A stretch of DNA of 64,000 nucleotides. Origin: Acetobacterium malicum subsp. dehalogenans DSM 11527 (GTDB lineage Bacteria > Bacillota > Clostridia > Eubacteriales > Eubacteriaceae). The notes under the pieces were generated by a model. That model saw only the letters and a list, made by a program, of their open reading frames with translations. It was not told where the DNA came from and did no database searches. Position numbers and translations under genes: made by a program. The stretch covers positions 62,001 to 126,000 of the forward strand of contig NZ_AXAC01000007.1 in assembly GCF_000472665.1 (NCBI RefSeq), read 5' to 3'. Below are positions 40,682-50,107 of this stretch, piece after piece. Each line of letters starts with the position of its first letter. The stretch's first letter is position 1.

Positions 40682-43141
40682 TTATGGCTTAAAACCTTTT
40701 AATCTGAGTGCGTTGGTGAGCACCGAAACCGAGCTCAGTGACATGGCCGCGGCGGCAAAAATAGGATTCAGCAGTGGCCCGCCAAACAGATAGAGCAGTC
40801 CGGCGGCGATGGGAATTCCGGCGACATTATAACCAAATGCCCAGATCAAATTTTGTTTAATGTTACGAATCGTGCTTTTGCTGAGTTTAATGGCAGTGGG
40901 AACGTCCATCAGATCACTTCGCATCAGCACAATATCGGCGGATTCCATCGCGACATCGGTACCGGAGCCAATCGCAATACCAATATCGGCCTGAACCAAT
41001 GCCGGCGCGTCGTTGATGCCATCCCCAACCATCGCCACTTTTCGGCCTTCTGACTGGAGCTTTTTAACCTCATTTGATTTATCCTGAGGCAATACTTCGG
41101 CCAGAACCCGATCAATGCCAACCAGTCTGGCAATGGCTGCCGCGGTTTTTTTATTGTCACCAGTGATCATCGCCACTTCGATCCCCATTTCATGGAGTTT
41201 GGCAATAGCGGCTTTACTGCTGGCTTTAACAACATCTGCCACGGCAATAATCCCGGACAATTGGCCATTCATGGCAATGTACATGGGGGTTTTGCCTTCT
41301 TCTGCCAGTCGATCTGATTCTGCTTCCAGAGTGTTCAAGGAAATACTGTTCTGATCCATCATTTTCCGGTTGCCCAGCAACAAACGGGAACCGTCAACTT
41401 CTACTTCGATCCCATATCCAGGAATTGCGTTGAACGTATCGATTGTAAGTATTTCCAGGCTTTCTTTTTCAGCGCCTCGGATAATCGCTTCACCCAGGGG
41501 GTGTTCTGATCCTTTTTCCGCGGATGCGGCAATTTGAAGCAGCCAATTCCGGTCAACCCCGGCCGTTGTGACAATGTCAGTTACTTCAGGCTTCCCTTCG
41601 GTGATGGTGCCGGTTTTATCAAAAACAATGGTGTTAATGAGATGGGTGGTTTCCAGGGCTTCCCCGCCTTTAATTAAAATGCCATACTCGGCACCCTTGC
41701 CGGTCCCAACCATAATCGCGGTTGGGGTTGCCAGGCCAAGTGCGCAGGGGCAGGCGATGACCAGAACCGAAATAAATATGGTCATCGCAAAGACAAAGGT
41801 ATGGCCGGTGAAATACCAACCCGCGAAGGCCAGAACCGCGATGACAAACACGATCGGAACAAAATAGCTGGATACTATATCGGCCAGCTGAGCAATCGGT
41901 GCCTTTGAGCCCTGGGCATCTTCCACCAGTTTGATGATTTGAGCGAGGGCTGTGTCGCCGCCAATTTTTGTCGCTCTGAATTGGACCACACCATTTTTAT
42001 TGATGCTGGCTGCATACACCATATCCCCTGATTTCTTATCGATGGGCATACTTTCTCCGGTGAGCATTGATTCATCGATGGCGGTATTTCCTTCAATGAC
42101 GATCCCATCAACCGGAATTTTACCCCCGGGTTTGACCAGGATCACATCATCAATTTCGACCTCATCAATGGGTGTTTCAATTTCGGCGCCATCCCGGATG
42201 ACAATGGCCGTTTTAGGCGCAAGGCCCATGAGTTTTTTAATCGCTTCGGAAGTTTTTCCTTTGGATACCGCTTCCAGATATTTCCCTAACAGAATCAAGG
42301 TAATGATAACCCCGGCGGTTTCAAAATACAGATCTTCAACTGCCCCGAAATTGCCTGAACCGATCTGATAAACAGAATAGAGGCTATAGAGAATCGCTGC
42401 CGAAGTTCCCATTGCGATCAATGAATCCATATTGGGACTGCGCTGGATAATGGCTTTGAAACCGACACTGTAAAAACGGTGGCCGGCGATGATAATCGGG
42501 ATTACCAGAATAATTTGCGCGATGGCGTAGGTCAGCGGATATTGCATCGGTTCCAGAAAGCTGGGAATCGGCAGCCGCAACCACCAGATCATCGCCCCCA
42601 TGGCCAGATATAACAGCGGAATCCCGAAGCTGGCCGATACGATTAACTTGGTCTTAAGCGTCCGGATTTCCTTTTCCTTCCGCAGTTTATCTTCATCAAC
42701 GGCCGTTTTTTTCTCTATTTCCAGCGCCTGATATCCAGCTTTTTCAATTGCCTGCCTAATCGTCGCGAGTTTTACTTGCTGAGGATCATAGTGAACCGTG
42801 GCTTTTTCAGTGGCCAGATTAACAGTTGCAGTGGTGACCCCTTCAAGTTTATTCAGCACCTTTTCAACCCGAGCCGAACAGGCGGCACAGGTCATCCCGC
42901 CAATGGGGATGGTCACTTCATTTATTGTGGTAATCTCTACCGTTCCGTATCCGGCTTTTTCAATCGCTTCATCGATTTTTTGCCGCGATGTCTCCGCTTC
43001 GTCGTATTCAACCGACAGATTTTCGGTGGCAAAATTCACCGAAGCATCAGATATTCCGGCCATCTTACTGACAACTTTTTCAACTCTGGCCGCACAGGCC
43101 GCACAGGTCATTCCTGTTATTTTAATGGTTTCTTTTTTCAT
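40682..43141 (-). CDS. copA: Copper-translocating P1B-type ATPase with two HMA domains
   Basis: This 819-residue ATPase has two N-terminal GMTCAAC metal domains (Cys13/16 and Cys85/88), eight predicted membrane segments and the ion-site CPC (ACPCALGLATPT). Also present are DKTGTITEGKPEV with the phosphorylated Asp, SEHPLGEA, GDGINDAPAL and the late membrane residues NAVxxS-like YNVAGIP and MSLSSVSVLTNALRL. It exports Cu(I). With copZ, cupredoxin-like proteins and the two-component system it forms a copper homeostasis locus. Confidence 0.95.
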   Translation of the reverse strand: MKKETIKITGMTCAACAARVEKVVSKMAGISDASVNFATENLSVEYDEAETSRQKIDEAIEKAGYGTVEITTINEVTIPIGGMTCAACSARVEKVLNKLEGVTTATVNLATEKATVHYDPQQVKLATIRQAIEKAGYQALEIEKKTAVDEDKLRKEKEIRTLKTKLIVSASFGIPLLYLAMGAMIWWLRLPIPSFLEPMQYPLTYAIAQIILVIPIIIAGHRFYSVGFKAIIQRSPNMDSLIAMGTSAAILYSLYSVYQIGSGNFGAVEDLYFETAGVIITLILLGKYLEAVSKGKTSEAIKKLMGLAPKTAIVIRDGAEIETPIDEVEIDDVILVKPGGKIPVDGIVIEGNTAIDESMLTGESMPIDKKSGDMVYAASINKNGVVQFRATKIGGDTALAQIIKLVEDAQGSKAPIAQLADIVSSYFVPIVFVIAVLAFAGWYFTGHTFVFAMTIFISVLVIACPCALGLATPTAIMVGTGKGAEYGILIKGGEALETTHLINTIVFDKTGTITEGKPEVTDIVTTAGVDRNWLLQIAASAEKGSEHPLGEAIIRGAEKESLEILTIDTFNAIPGYGIEVEVDGSRLLLGNRKMMDQNSISLNTLEAESDRLAEEGKTPMYIAMNGQLSGIIAVADVVKASSKAAIAKLHEMGIEVAMITGDNKKTAAAIARLVGIDRVLAEVLPQDKSNEVKKLQSEGRKVAMVGDGINDAPALVQADIGIAIGSGTDVAMESADIVLMRSDLMDVPTAIKLSKSTIRNIKQNLIWAFGYNVAGIPIAAGLLYLFGGPLLNPIFAAAAMSLSSVSVLTNALRLKGFKP

Positions 43142-43193
43142 TAATTTTCCCTCCTCTTACTCATTCAAATGTTTAATCTTTTATTATTGATTT

Positions 43194-43682
43194 TTACTGG
43201 TTGATATCATCAACGACGGTAATGGTACTTCCCACCATCCCCATCCAGCAGGAATAATTGATGGTTCCGGCCTTGGTCGGTGTAAATTCGACAACATTTT
43301 CTCCGACAAGCAGTTTTTGTTCCACCCCATAGCTTCTGATCAACATTTTATTGTTACAACTATTCAAATCGCCGTCATTGGCTGTGATGGTCCATTTAAC
43401 TGGTATTCCGGTTTGCACAATAACGGGATCATAAATCCCCCGATCCAGGGTTGTCGACACGATTTGGATACCATCGTTGACGATTGCTTTGGCTGCTGAA
43501 CTGCTGGTGCTCGGTTGCGCTGTTACGGTTTGATCGGTACTGCTCGATTGGCTCTGTGACAAATTTGAATTAATTGCACTTCCCCCGGTTGATCCAGAAC
43601 TTCTGGTACAGCCTGAAAATAAGACAGTCGCCAGCAAGACAACCGCCAGCACGGTTCCCAGTAAATAATATGTTTTTTTCAT
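43194..43682 (-). CDS. Cupredoxin-like lipoprotein
   Basis: This 162-residue lipoprotein (lipobox LFSGC) has a Ser/Thr/Gln-rich linker and a cupredoxin-like domain, VNDGIQIVSTTLDRGIYDPVIVQ...VKWTITANDGDLNSCNNKMLI. The final copper-loop-like segment is GTINYSCWMGMVGSTI. The domain is repeated almost exactly at the C-terminus of the next protein (43723). Cys and Met in SCWMGM are likely Cu ligands. Probably binds or delivers copper outside the membrane (inference). Confidence 0.82.
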   Translation of the reverse strand: MKKTYYLLGTVLAVVLLATVLFSGCTRSSGSTGGSAINSNLSQSQSSSTDQTVTAQPSTSSSAAKAIVNDGIQIVSTTLDRGIYDPVIVQTGIPVKWTITANDGDLNSCNNKMLIRSYGVEQKLLVGENVVEFTPTKAGTINYSCWMGMVGSTITVVDDINQ

Positions 43683-43722
43683 TTTTTTAAAGCCTCCTTT
43701 TAATATTACCCGTTATTATCTT

Positions 43723-45096
43723 TTAATCAACAATTGTTATACTGCTCTTAATCATCCCCATCCAACAGCTATAGGGCACCGTTCCTGTTTCCGTGGGGGT
43801 AAATTCAATGATATTGTCACCGGCCACCAATTTCTTTTCAATATTATATTCGGGGATCAGTACTTGATTGTTGCATCCATTTATGTCACTGGTATCGGCC
43901 TGGATGGTCCATTTGACGGGCACCCTCACTTGGACGGTGATGGGTTCATAACTATTCGGTGAAAGCTTCGTTGTGATTGTTTGAACACCTTGATGAACTG
44001 TCGCCGAATTACTTTGCTGAGCTTCGTTAGCCGCTGTAACACCGCCTGATCGCGTAGGCAGAGCGATTCCGGATAAACTGATGCCGTTACTGAACATAAA
44101 TACACCCAAGATCAGAACGAGTATGGCACTGGCAGTTATCATTTTACTGGTAAATTTTTTACTGAGAAATGAACTGATTGCTCCCAGTCCAAACATCAGT
44201 GGCACCGTTCCTAAACTAAATGCCAGCATCGACATCGCCCCCTGTACCGGATCACCGGTGGAAAGGGCATAAAGCTGCATCGCCTGGAGTGGACCGCAGG
44301 GCATTAAGCCATTTAAAAGTCCGATATAGAGGGGGCTGTTGCTTTTTTTCTGTTCATTGATCTTTCTGGCAAAAATTTTAGGCATTCTGGGATTAAGCTG
44401 ACGCAGCCAGGGAAAAAGATTTAACATATTCAATCCCATGATTACCATGAAAATCCCGGCTACAACAGCAACAATTCCTTTGGCGGTACCAGAAAAGCTG
44501 ATGACCGATCCCAGTGCACCGACGATCCCGCCAACGATGGTGTAAGAAATCACCCGTCCGGCGTTATATAAAATGCCAGGTCTGAGACTTGTCGTTTTCT
44601 TTTCATTTATTATCCTTGCATTCGGAACACACTGGGATAAATTAATTCCGCCGCACATGGCAACACAATGGATGGAGGTGAGTAAGCCGATTAAAAATAA
44701 TGCCCCATAACCCACTCCCAGTTTTGCCTCCGGAAATGAGTTGAAGATGTTAAAACCGCCCAAATAATTAATAATTATAAAAGCAACTATTATGATAATG
44801 GCAATTCCTAGAACTTCTGTGATTCTGTTTTTCTTTTCGTTTTTTTCAGTTATCCGCTTATTTTTATTTTCTCCACTTCGCTTCACGTGATAATCCATCG
44901 TCTCAATGGTACCCAATATCGTTGCCAGTTTCACCTGATCCGGATCATAGGTAAAACTGACCTGTGACCGCCTATAGCTGGCTATGACGCTGAATACACC
45001 GGTCAGCTCACTAAGTTTGTTCTCAATCTGATTTTCACAGTTAACGCAGGTCATCCCGGCAACCGGGAATGTTTTTGTTATCCGCTTTTCTTCCAT
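43723..45096 (-). CDS. HMA - TauE/SafE-type membrane - cupredoxin-like fusion protein
   Basis: This 457-residue protein starts with an HMA domain (GMTCVNCENQ, Cys17/20). A membrane segment and a six-helix UreH/SafE-like region follow (IGLLTSIHCVAMCGGINLSQC, SPLYIGLLNGLMPCGPLQAMQLYAL). A secreted-side cupredoxin-like domain ends in VPYSCWMGMIKSSITIVD. The HCxAMCGG and MPCGPLQA motifs are typical of this copper-linked transporter family. The fusion places copper-binding domains on both membrane faces, suggesting transfer or sequestration across the membrane (inference). It is the first gene of the copper operon. Confidence 0.87.
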   Translation of the reverse strand: MEEKRITKTFPVAGMTCVNCENQIENKLSELTGVFSVIASYRRSQVSFTYDPDQVKLATILGTIETMDYHVKRSGENKNKRITEKNEKKNRITEVLGIAIIIIVAFIIINYLGGFNIFNSFPEAKLGVGYGALFLIGLLTSIHCVAMCGGINLSQCVPNARIINEKKTTSLRPGILYNAGRVISYTIVGGIVGALGSVISFSGTAKGIVAVVAGIFMVIMGLNMLNLFPWLRQLNPRMPKIFARKINEQKKSNSPLYIGLLNGLMPCGPLQAMQLYALSTGDPVQGAMSMLAFSLGTVPLMFGLGAISSFLSKKFTSKMITASAILVLILGVFMFSNGISLSGIALPTRSGGVTAANEAQQSNSATVHQGVQTITTKLSPNSYEPITVQVRVPVKWTIQADTSDINGCNNQVLIPEYNIEKKLVAGDNIIEFTPTETGTVPYSCWMGMIKSSITIVD

Positions 45097-45202
45097 TAGT
45101 CACTCTCCTTGTCACTTCTTCTCTGACCCTATCTTAACAGTAACTTTTGTAGAACTTATGGAGAAGCATCGTTTCAGCTAATGATCTTAAACCAAAAGCA
45201 AT

Positions 45203-45241
45203 AAAAAAAAGCTCTCGATGCTACTCATCGAGAACCTTTTT
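45203..45241 (-). terminator. Intrinsic terminator after the XdhC-type gene at 45272
   Basis: TCTCGATG (45213-45220) and CATCGAGA (45226-45233) form the stem. On the minus strand it is preceded by AAAAAGG and followed by a run of eight T. It separates the molybdenum cluster from the copper operon. Confidence 0.8.
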
Positions 45242-45271
45242 GACAAAAATATTTTTTAGCTTATCATTTCG

Positions 45272-46348
45272 TTATTTCATGGACGGGTACACTTCAATCA
45301 GCACATCCATAATCCCGCCACAAACCATGCCTTCGTCTTCAGCAACGGAACCCGTCATATCGACTTTCATCGTGAGATATCCACTTCCAGCCTGGAGCAG
45401 ATCCCGGGCCGCTAAACTGACCTCTGCTTCACTACAGCCACCGCCAATGCTTCCCAGACTGCGTCCATCGGACCATATGATCATTTTGGCACCGGGACCC
45501 CTGGGCACTGATCCTTTTTTTGATACCACCGTAATAATTGCCCGTTTTTCAGTGTTATCCTTGGCCAGATTTTCCAGCACCTCATAGTCAAAATCGGATT
45601 GGTTGGTTTGCCTTCTTTTCGGGCCTTCCGAAGCCGATTGACTCAGTCTTTTTTTACTGATGATTTCAGCCATGATAGATATGGCAATTTCTTCTGGTGT
45701 AACGGCACCTATTTTTAAACCAATGGGAGAATAAACCTGGTTAAGTTTTCCTTCATCAAATCCCTCACCAACCAGCAATTCCATCAAATTTTTAACCCGA
45801 CGCTTTGAGCCAATCATACCCAAATACTCGGGATCAGAATCCAATACCTGTCGCAGGCATACCGCATCATGACGATGACCCCGGGTGACGATCACGACAT
45901 AATCGGAAGCGTTAACCTGGAGATGATCAAAACAGCTTTCAAAACTTTCGCAGAGCACCTGGCTCGCTTCCGGAAATCTGCCTTCATTGGCAAAAGCAGG
46001 GCGATCATCCACAACGGTTACCTTAAAACCAATATCCGCACCATATTTTGCCAAAGGTTTGGCAATATGTCCCCCACCAAGAATAATCAGCCGACCTTCT
46101 GCGTAAAAAGGCTCGCAGAGCACTGTTTCATTATCGGCAGTGATGATCAACTCCGGCAAACCTTTGATCAGGATATTTTCGATGGTTTTTTGCAACTTTT
46201 TATCAACAGTCTCCAGCTCATCCTTACTGATAAGACTCTTTTCAATGATTGTTTTATCTGCTGCGGTGACGGTTTTAAATCGCGTCAGCATCACAACCTG
46301 ATTTTTTTGCTGGAGATCTTCGATTAATTTGGCATATTGATTATCCAT
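45272..46348 (-). CDS. XdhC/CoxI-family protein with inverted domain order
   Basis: This 358-residue protein has a Rossmann part at about residues 85-230 (LIILGGGHIAKPLAKYGAD, VTVVDDRPAFANEGRFP, VIVTRGHRHD, YLGMIGSKRR). The XdhC/CoxI domain follows at about 255-355 (VVSKKGSVPRGPGAKMII, LGSIGGGCSEAEV, GMVCGGIMDVLIE). The usual order, as in the paralogue at 50104, is XdhC/CoxI first. XdhC proteins bind molybdenum cofactor, help sulfurate it and insert it into hydroxylases. It is last in the long maturation operon. Confidence 0.88.
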   Translation of the reverse strand: MDNQYAKLIEDLQQKNQVVMLTRFKTVTAADKTIIEKSLISKDELETVDKKLQKTIENILIKGLPELIITADNETVLCEPFYAEGRLIILGGGHIAKPLAKYGADIGFKVTVVDDRPAFANEGRFPEASQVLCESFESCFDHLQVNASDYVVIVTRGHRHDAVCLRQVLDSDPEYLGMIGSKRRVKNLMELLVGEGFDEGKLNQVYSPIGLKIGAVTPEEIAISIMAEIISKKRLSQSASEGPKRRQTNQSDFDYEVLENLAKDNTEKRAIITVVSKKGSVPRGPGAKMIIWSDGRSLGSIGGGCSEAEVSLAARDLLQAGSGYLTMKVDMTGSVAEDEGMVCGGIMDVLIEVYPSMK

Positions 46349-46407
46349 TTTTATGTCCCTTTCTGTTTCTTTCCCACAACTGGTAAGTTTTTAATTGATT
46401 GCGGAAT

Positions 46408-48330
46408 TCACACCTGAATTTCATACTTATTTATTTTACTGTACAGGGTATTTCGCTGAATTCCCAGGGCACAGGCAGCTTGACTGATATTGCCTTTGTA
46501 TAGTTTTAAAACCCGTTTGATGTGCTCTTTTTCGACATAGGTCATATCCAACACCGCCGGATCCAACTCTTCCAGTCTTTCTTCTGTCACTATCAGTGGT
46601 CTTTTTTCGATAAAATTAATGTCATAAGGCTGGCTTTCCTCAGAATTCTTAATGAAATACTTTGTCGGGAAAGATTCAGTATTGATGATCAGCTCCACCA
46701 CATTTTCAAGTTCCCGGACATTTCCCGGCCAGCTATAATCTTCTAAAATCCTCATTGATTCATCAAAAATCTGAAATTCTTTTTTCTCATATTTGGCTGA
46801 CAGATTTTTCATAAAATATCGATATAAAACGGGAATATCACTTTTTCTTTCTCTCAGCGGCGGCAGATATAAAGGTAAAACATTCAGGCGATAAAACAAA
46901 TCCTTTCTGAACCGTCCCAGTTCCACTTCTTTCTTTAAATCTTTATTGGTCGCGGCAATAATCCGCACATCAATGGGAATCGACCGCTGACTGCCGATTT
47001 TTGTGATGACGTTCTCCTGCAAAACTCTCAGCAACCGCGTCTGCATATCGAGGGGCATCTCGCCAATTTCATCCAGCATAATGGTACCATTGTTGGCTTG
47101 TTCAAATTTTCCGATGTTGCCACCTTTTTTGGCACCAGTATAAGCACCTTCCTCATAACCAAACAGCTCGGATTCAATTAACTGGTTGGGGATGGCGCCG
47201 CAATTAAGGGCCACAAAAGGTTCATCCATCCGTTTGCTATGGTTGTGGATCGCCTGAGCAAAGACTTCCTTGCCGCAGCCACTTTCCCCCAGAATCAAAA
47301 TCGTTGAACGATTGTTGGAAATCTTTTTGGCGTACTCAATGGTACTGACAAAATGCTTGTCCGCCCCCATTATTTTATCAAAGGTGTAATAGGGTTGCTC
47401 CGATTTGACGATTTTTTTCGACTGATCTTCCTTGAGAACAAAGACAATCTCAATACTGTCGTCCTGGGGATTATAAATCGGGCTGGCGGTCATTTGGCAA
47501 TGAAAATGATTTCGAAGTGCTTTAATGTTGATGATCCGATTGACGTGTTTTTCCGAATGGATCGCTTCCTTAATATTATCCCATTCTTCAATAATCTCTG
47601 AGACATTGGTAGCCGATAATTGTTTATATTTATTACCGAATAAATCCATCGCTCGCTGATTATATATCTTTATCCGACCATCCAGATCCGAGGTGAGGAT
47701 GGCTACCGGCATTGAATTAAAAATAGTCTTAATATGTTTATTGGTCATATTCTGGAGCCGATTATATTCTTTTACCCGGAGCATTTCTTCAATAGCGTTG
47801 GAAGCCGCAATCACCATTCCCAGGGTATGGGGGTGAACAGAGTCGGAATAGCCGGTCAGATCCAGAGCGCCAATCAGGTTTCCATTGGGATCTTTAATCG
47901 GTGCTCCTGAGCAGGTCCAGCGATGATAAGCCTTGATAAAATGATCTTTCCCTGACAATTGCACCGGTTCTCCCGATTTTATGACCAGTGACATGGCATT
48001 GGTCCCGATACACTCTTCATTCATATAGGCGCCGGCGACCATTTTAAGTTCAAACGCTTCTGTCAATATTTTTTCATCGCCGATTGCGTTAAGGATACAG
48101 CCATCTTTATCAGTCAACAGCACAAAAAAATTATTTCCCCGGACAATACTCATCAGATGTTCCATATATGGTGAAGCCGTTAGAATCAGATCTCTGTTTT
48201 CCGAAAATTTAGTCTGGAGTTTTGAATGGTCGATCATTTTTTTACTGAAAACCTGATCCTCGGTGATACCATATCCGGCACAACGATCCTTTGATTGTTT
48301 GATAAGGTTTTGATAAATATTTTCATTCAT
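46408..48330 (-). CDS. Sigma-54-dependent transcriptional activator (AcoR-like: GAF-PAS-AAA+-Fis)
   Basis: This 640-residue protein has an N-terminal GAF-like domain (IGALDLTGYSDSVHPHTLGMV), a PAS domain (about 205-310), and an AAA+ domain with Walker A GESGCGKEVFAQ, the sigma-54 contact loop GAYTGA and Walker B NNGTIMLDEIGE. A Fis-type helix-turn-helix sits at the end (NISQAACALGIQRNTLYSKINKYEI). It should activate sigma-54 promoters in response to a small molecule bound by GAF/PAS. A consensus sigma-54 promoter lies at 61725-61741 before the hydroxylase genes, the likely target. Confidence 0.93.
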   Translation of the reverse strand: MNENIYQNLIKQSKDRCAGYGITEDQVFSKKMIDHSKLQTKFSENRDLILTASPYMEHLMSIVRGNNFFVLLTDKDGCILNAIGDEKILTEAFELKMVAGAYMNEECIGTNAMSLVIKSGEPVQLSGKDHFIKAYHRWTCSGAPIKDPNGNLIGALDLTGYSDSVHPHTLGMVIAASNAIEEMLRVKEYNRLQNMTNKHIKTIFNSMPVAILTSDLDGRIKIYNQRAMDLFGNKYKQLSATNVSEIIEEWDNIKEAIHSEKHVNRIINIKALRNHFHCQMTASPIYNPQDDSIEIVFVLKEDQSKKIVKSEQPYYTFDKIMGADKHFVSTIEYAKKISNNRSTILILGESGCGKEVFAQAIHNHSKRMDEPFVALNCGAIPNQLIESELFGYEEGAYTGAKKGGNIGKFEQANNGTIMLDEIGEMPLDMQTRLLRVLQENVITKIGSQRSIPIDVRIIAATNKDLKKEVELGRFRKDLFYRLNVLPLYLPPLRERKSDIPVLYRYFMKNLSAKYEKKEFQIFDESMRILEDYSWPGNVRELENVVELIINTESFPTKYFIKNSEESQPYDINFIEKRPLIVTEERLEELDPAVLDMTYVEKEHIKRVLKLYKGNISQAACALGIQRNTLYSKINKYEIQV

Positions 48331-48345
48331 GGTTAAAGTCTCTTT

Positions 48346-48939
48346 TCATTGATTTTTACAAATCCACTTTTCTTTTTCCTGATTATAACATAAGTCAAAG
48401 ATGCCGGCATAAGGGATCTTCCAATTAAATACTTCTTTGATTGACAATCCAAACAGATCAGCCAAAATAACCCGGATGACGCCAGCATGGGCAAGGATCA
48501 AAATTGACTTTGATGATTTTTCTTTGACAATTTCTGCAAACGCCGGTAGAACCCGCTGCCGTAAGTCAATAAAACTTTCACCAGCCGGTGGTGCAAAGAT
48601 GTCGAGCTCCCGGCCTCTCTGCTCATAGATCTCCGGGCAACTATTTTTAATTTCGGAAAAGGTCTTCCCGTCCCACTCACCCATATCAATTTCTTTTAAA
48701 GCATCAATCTTTAACCTTGGTACGGGCCGCTCTGCCAGTAAAATGTCCAGGGTATTGACACAGCGGCTAAGGGGACTGGTATAGGCTTGATCCAAAGGGA
48801 TTGTTTCAAAATGTGCCCTGAGTTTTTCTGACTGCTGAATCCCTTCTGGTGATAAGGGAACATCCAATTGGCCGATATAAGCTTTTTCATTTTTCCATGC
48901 TATTTTACCATGCCGGACTAAGTATATCTGTATTCCCAT
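48346..48939 (-). CDS. Histidine phosphatase (phosphoglycerate mutase-like, CobC-type)
   Basis: This 197-residue protein has LVRHGKIAWKNEKAYIGQLDVPLSPEG with the phospho-His, YTSPLSRCVNTL, and LAHAGVIRVILADLFGL with the second catalytic His. This pattern resembles CobC-like alpha-ribazole phosphatases and related nucleotide or sugar phosphatases. Inside a molybdenum-hydroxylase maturation operon it may act on a cofactor intermediate, but the substrate is unknown. Confidence 0.85.
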   Translation of the reverse strand: MGIQIYLVRHGKIAWKNEKAYIGQLDVPLSPEGIQQSEKLRAHFETIPLDQAYTSPLSRCVNTLDILLAERPVPRLKIDALKEIDMGEWDGKTFSEIKNSCPEIYEQRGRELDIFAPPAGESFIDLRQRVLPAFAEIVKEKSSKSILILAHAGVIRVILADLFGLSIKEVFNWKIPYAGIFDLCYNQEKEKWICKNQ

Positions 48940-49018
48940 TACGGTACCTTTCTTAATCTGATAAGATTATGTTAATCTGCTTTAAGTAACGCTTTTGTGT
49001 CGGCTGACTCTGTTTATT

Positions 49019-50107
49019 TTATGCGATCATTCTGTTTATTTTATGCAAAATGAGTTCAGCATTCTGATATCGTTTTGTTATTTTTGCATTTACAATCGGG
49101 TTATCTTTATAGAAGTTCAGGGTCTGAATTTTTCTCGTTTCCAGGTCCATCATCTGATCGTTTTTAACAAGCTTATCGGCCAGATAGAGGATTTCACTTT
49201 CAGTAATGGCTTGATCCGGTCCCACGACAATATCCATGTGGTTAGCAATAATATCGCCCACTGTTGGGTAACCCATTTCCCTTAAAAGTTCCCCGCCGTG
49301 ATGAGCATGGTTTTTTTTTGTTTTGGCAAGATCATGGAGCAGGGCTGCCGCCCGAAGAACCGCCAGGTCAAGACTTACGCCTTTTTCTATTAATTGTGAT
49401 GCCAGCCTCATAGCCGTCTGTTTGACTTTGGCGCAGTGCCTGCGAATATTTTCCGGTAGCTTAAATTTATCCCAAATGGCGTAACATTCGCATAAATTAG
49501 GTGCTCTCAGATCATCATAGGTTAACAGCGCTTCGTAATCGGACCGGGTGTCCATATCCATCAGAATGGCTTCGTCAGTCAGTGGGAGATCAACAGCATC
49601 CGCTTCATATAAGGCCAGTAAGCGTTTCAGGCCGCCGTCCATCTTATTTTTCTGAATCAGATTCTGATATTTTTTTTGGATTAGCGGTGGGTGTCCCCGT
49701 TCACCTAAAAAGCAGGGATAGATAATGCCTCTATTTGTTTTTTCTGAGGCCTCCATCAGATATTTAACGGTTTCCGGTTTCACCAGAGGAATATCCACCG
49801 GGTGAATAAAAAAAGCATCGACCGCTTCGTCTAATTGGGTGATGCCTTTTACAATCGAGGTATACATCCCTTCAGCAAACTTCTCATTGATCACCAAATC
49901 CAGTGGTTTATTCTTAATATAAGGACTTATTTCATCCGCCCGATGTCCCAGTACCAGGATGATCTGATCCACGCCGGCCAGTTGATGAGTCGCAATCACC
50001 CGCTCGATAGCCGTTTGATTTCCCAATTTCAGCAGCGGCTTAAACCCATCCATCCGTGAAGAATAGCCAGCGGCAATAATAATAACGCCAATCTTATTCT
50101 TTTTCAA
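49019..50107 (-). CDS. MobA/MocA-like nucleotidyltransferase fused to an HD domain
   Basis: This 362-residue protein has an N-terminal NTP-transferase (VIIIAAGYSSRMDGFKPLL, FFIHPVDIPLVKPET, LMDMDTRSDYEALL) and a C-terminal HD hydrolase domain from about residue 210 (AALLHDLAKTKKNHAHHGGELL, IIANHMD). MocA makes molybdopterin cytosine dinucleotide, the cofactor form used by Desulfovibrio-type aldehyde oxidoreductase, matching the hydroxylase at 57856. The HD domain could hydrolyse a nucleotide or phosphate. It corresponds, as I recall, to NCBI's 'DVU_1551 family NTP transferase'. It overlaps xdhC by 4 bp. Confidence 0.87.
   Translation of the reverse strand: MKKNKIGVIIIAAGYSSRMDGFKPLLKLGNQTAIERVIATHQLAGVDQIILVLGHRADEISPYIKNKPLDLVINEKFAEGMYTSIVKGITQLDEAVDAFFIHPVDIPLVKPETVKYLMEASEKTNRGIIYPCFLGERGHPPLIQKKYQNLIQKNKMDGGLKRLLALYEADAVDLPLTDEAILMDMDTRSDYEALLTYDDLRAPNLCECYAIWDKFKLPENIRRHCAKVKQTAMRLASQLIEKGVSLDLAVLRAAALLHDLAKTKKNHAHHGGELLREMGYPTVGDIIANHMDIVVGPDQAITESEILYLADKLVKNDQMMDLETRKIQTLNFYKDNPIVNAKITKRYQNAELILHKINRMIA

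Noticed and set aside
41952-42368. Plus-strand frame of 138 codons opposite copA
   Set aside because: Antisense shadow of CopA; composition mirrors the real gene and no ribosome site is seen.
45869-46327. Plus-strand frame of 152 codons opposite the XdhC-type gene
   Set aside because: It is the antisense shadow of a clearly coding region and has no start site or domain.
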